From: an uncultured Rhizobiaceae group bacterium
Lineage (GTDB): Bacteria > Pseudomonadota > Alphaproteobacteria > Rhizobiales > Rhizobiaceae
Reading direction: 5' to 3'
NCBI GenBank assembly: GCA_937923355.1
Contig: CALAIO010000149.1
Location: forward strand, 1 to 9,709
Length of the DNA: 9,709 nt
Shown here: positions 8,563 to 9,709 of the stretch, piece after piece
Layout of the letters: every line of letters starts with the position of its first letter
Numbering within the stretch: position 1 is the first letter of the stretch
The notes under the pieces: model-generated
Told to the model about the DNA's origin: nothing
The model's input: the letters and a program-made list of their open reading frames with translations, nothing else
The model's database searches: none
Position numbers and translations under genes: made by a program

Positions 8563-9709
8563 CGATTGCCTTGATTTCCAGGAACTCTTCCAAGCCCCAG
8601 ACACCACCTTCACGGCCATTGCCTGATTGCTTGTAGCCACCAAATGGTGCACCTGCCGAGCGTGCCTGACCGTTCATGTCAACCATGCCAGAGCGAACCT
8701 GACGAGCAACGCGGTTGGCTTTTACTGGATCAGTTGTCTGGATGTAGTTGGTTAGACCGTAAAGCGTGTCGTTGGCAATCTCGATTGCTTCTTCTTCGGT
8801 GTCAAACGGCATCATGGATAATACCGGACCAAAAATCTCTTCTTGGCAAATGCGCATGTCGTTTGTGCAATCTGCAAAAACTGTAGGGCGAACGAAGTAA
8901 CCACGGTTCATGCCTTCGGGACGACCAAGGCCACCAGCAACTAGTCGCGCTTTATCCTCTTTGATACCAACTTCGATTAGGTCTTGTACCTTATCAAATT
9001 GCATTTTGCTGACTAGTGGGCCGATGTGGCGGCCTTCTTTTGATGCTAAATCCACGGCAGTTGCTTCAGCCTGTGCTACAGCTTCTTCTACAGCCTGGTC
9101 GTAGCGAGAACGCTCTACCAACATGCGGGTAGGGGCGTTACAGGATTGGCCAGTGTTGTTGAAGCAGCGGATAACGCCATTTTTTACAGCATCAGGAGCC
9201 GCGTCAGCGAATACGATGTTTGCACCTTTACCACCAAGTTCCAGAGATACGCGTTTTAGTGTATCAGCTGCATTCTTAGTGATCAGCGTGCCTGCTCGGG
9301 TTGACCCTGTGAAAGACACCATGTCGATGTCTTTGTGGCCTGACAGTGCTGTACCAACGCCTGGGCCATCACCATTGACCATGTTATAAATACCGGCTGG
9401 TACACCTGCCTCATGCAGGATTTCTGAAAAAAGAATACCTGATAATGGTGATTGCTCAGAAGGTTTGAGAACTGTAGTGCAACCTGTTGCAATGCCTGGC
9501 ATGACTTTCAGTGCAATCTGGTTCATTGGCCAGTTCCAAGGTGTGATCAAGCCACAAACACCAATCGGCTCATGGATGATGCGGTCGTTTGGTGTGTCTG
9601 AACGTAACTCACGTTCAAACTCATATGTCTTCATTGCATCAATGAATGCTTTGATGTGGTAAGAGCCTGTTCCAGACTGCGATGTTTTAGACATGCTTAA
9701 AGGCGCGCC
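8540..9709 (-). CDS. NAD(P)-dependent aldehyde dehydrogenase, 5' end outside the window
   Basis: This enzyme oxidises an aldehyde to a carboxylic acid with NAD(P)+ in the cytoplasm; the natural substrate is not evident. The 389 residues in the window (numbered from the first full codon at 9709) carry the ALDH hallmarks in order: PWNWP with Asn59, KPSE at 82-85 (Glu85 usually favours NAD+), FTGST at 133-137, ELGGK with Glu157, the catalytic Cys190 in NNTGQSC, EEIFGPV, and the C-terminal PFGGYKQSGNGRE. It is intact except at the N-terminus. The family is about 475 residues, so some 85-90 are missing. The ATG at 9694 is internal: the frame stays open to the edge and the upstream residues GAPLS fit the usual LEMGAP...M stretch of this family. 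The small membrane gene starts within its last 23 bases. Base composition is more GC-rich than the polysaccharide genes. Confidence 0.93.
   Translation of the reverse strand, partial: GAPLSMSKTSQSGTGSYHIKAFIDAMKTYEFERELRSDTPNDRIIHEPIGVCGLITPWNWPMNQIALKVMPGIATGCTTVLKPSEQSPLSGILFSEILHEAGVPAGIYNMVNGDGPGVGTALSGHKDIDMVSFTGSTRAGTLITKNAADTLKRVSLELGGKGANIVFADAAPDAVKNGVIRCFNNTGQSCNAPTRMLVERSRYDQAVEEAVAQAEATAVDLASKEGRHIGPLVSKMQFDKVQDLIEVGIKEDKARLVAGGLGRPEGMNRGYFVRPTVFADCTNDMRICQEEIFGPVLSMMPFDTEEEAIEIANDTLYGLTNYIQTTDPVKANRVARQVRSGMVDMNGQARSAGAPFGGYKQSGNGREGGVWGLEEFLEIKAIGGWNPES
8569..8572 (-). promoter_or_regulatory. Shine-Dalgarno-like AAGG inside the dehydrogenase gene
   Basis: On the minus strand AAGG is followed by CAATCG and then GTG (8562). 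The spacing of six is good. It decides the start of the small membrane protein and implies reinitiation by ribosomes finishing the dehydrogenase. Confidence 0.5.

Noticed and set aside
9702..9709. The 8-base palindrome GGCGCGCC at the window end, as a possible cloning or site-specific signal
   Set aside because: It encodes part of the conserved GAP residues of the dehydrogenase in frame, so it is ordinary coding sequence.

Overview
The window looks like chromosome of an alphaproteobacterium, most likely of the order Hyphomicrobiales (Rhizobiales). Four things support this: a PleC/DivJ/PdhS-type histidine kinase of the CtrA cell-cycle pathway; an exact CtrA-type box (TTAA-N7-TTAA) upstream of that kinase; a tRNA-His with A at position 73 and no encoded G-1, an alphaproteobacterial peculiarity; and an intergenic palindromic element of rhizobial type. 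Base composition is moderate. By eye it is clearly more AT-rich between about 5.1 and 8.5 kb than in the kinase and aldehyde dehydrogenase genes.

Layout. Positions 1-229 hold no convincing gene but carry an intergenic element with a 21-bp perfect inverted repeat and a hairpin. Positions 230-3364 (minus) encode a 1044-residue cytoplasmic multi-PAS histidine kinase, with an in-frame hexanucleotide microsatellite encoding 13 Glu-Pro dipeptides. Its upstream region (3365-3628) carries the CtrA-type box. A tRNA-His gene lies at 3629-3705 (plus). Ten bases further on, and convergent with it, ends a putative GT-B-like surface-polysaccharide glycosyltransferase (3716-5065, minus). Divergent from that is a Wzx-like polysaccharide flippase (5230-6489, plus). 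Convergent with the flippase is a GT-C-like membrane glycosyltransferase (6515-8059, minus). Upstream of it on the same strand are a small two-helix membrane protein of unknown function (8146-8562) and the 3' part of an aldehyde dehydrogenase gene (8540 to the window edge).

How the genes fit together. The three central genes suggest envelope polysaccharide work: a cytoplasmic or peripheral sugar transferase, a lipid-linked glycan flippase and a membrane transferase using a lipid-linked sugar donor. They are not in one operon, and no polymerase, ligase or sugar-nucleotide gene is visible, so this is at most a fragment of a pathway. The kinase is probably unrelated to it and belongs to cell-cycle and polarity control. 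The aldehyde dehydrogenase and small membrane genes overlap and are probably translationally coupled.

Several start codons were reassigned from ribosome-binding-site evidence. I did not find a clearly new multi-gene system. The points most worth checking are the CtrA-type box at the kinase gene, the expandable Glu-Pro tract, the tRNA-His peculiarities (A73, no G-1, a U-U mismatch in the T stem, an enclosing inverted repeat) and the uncharacterised membrane proteins.
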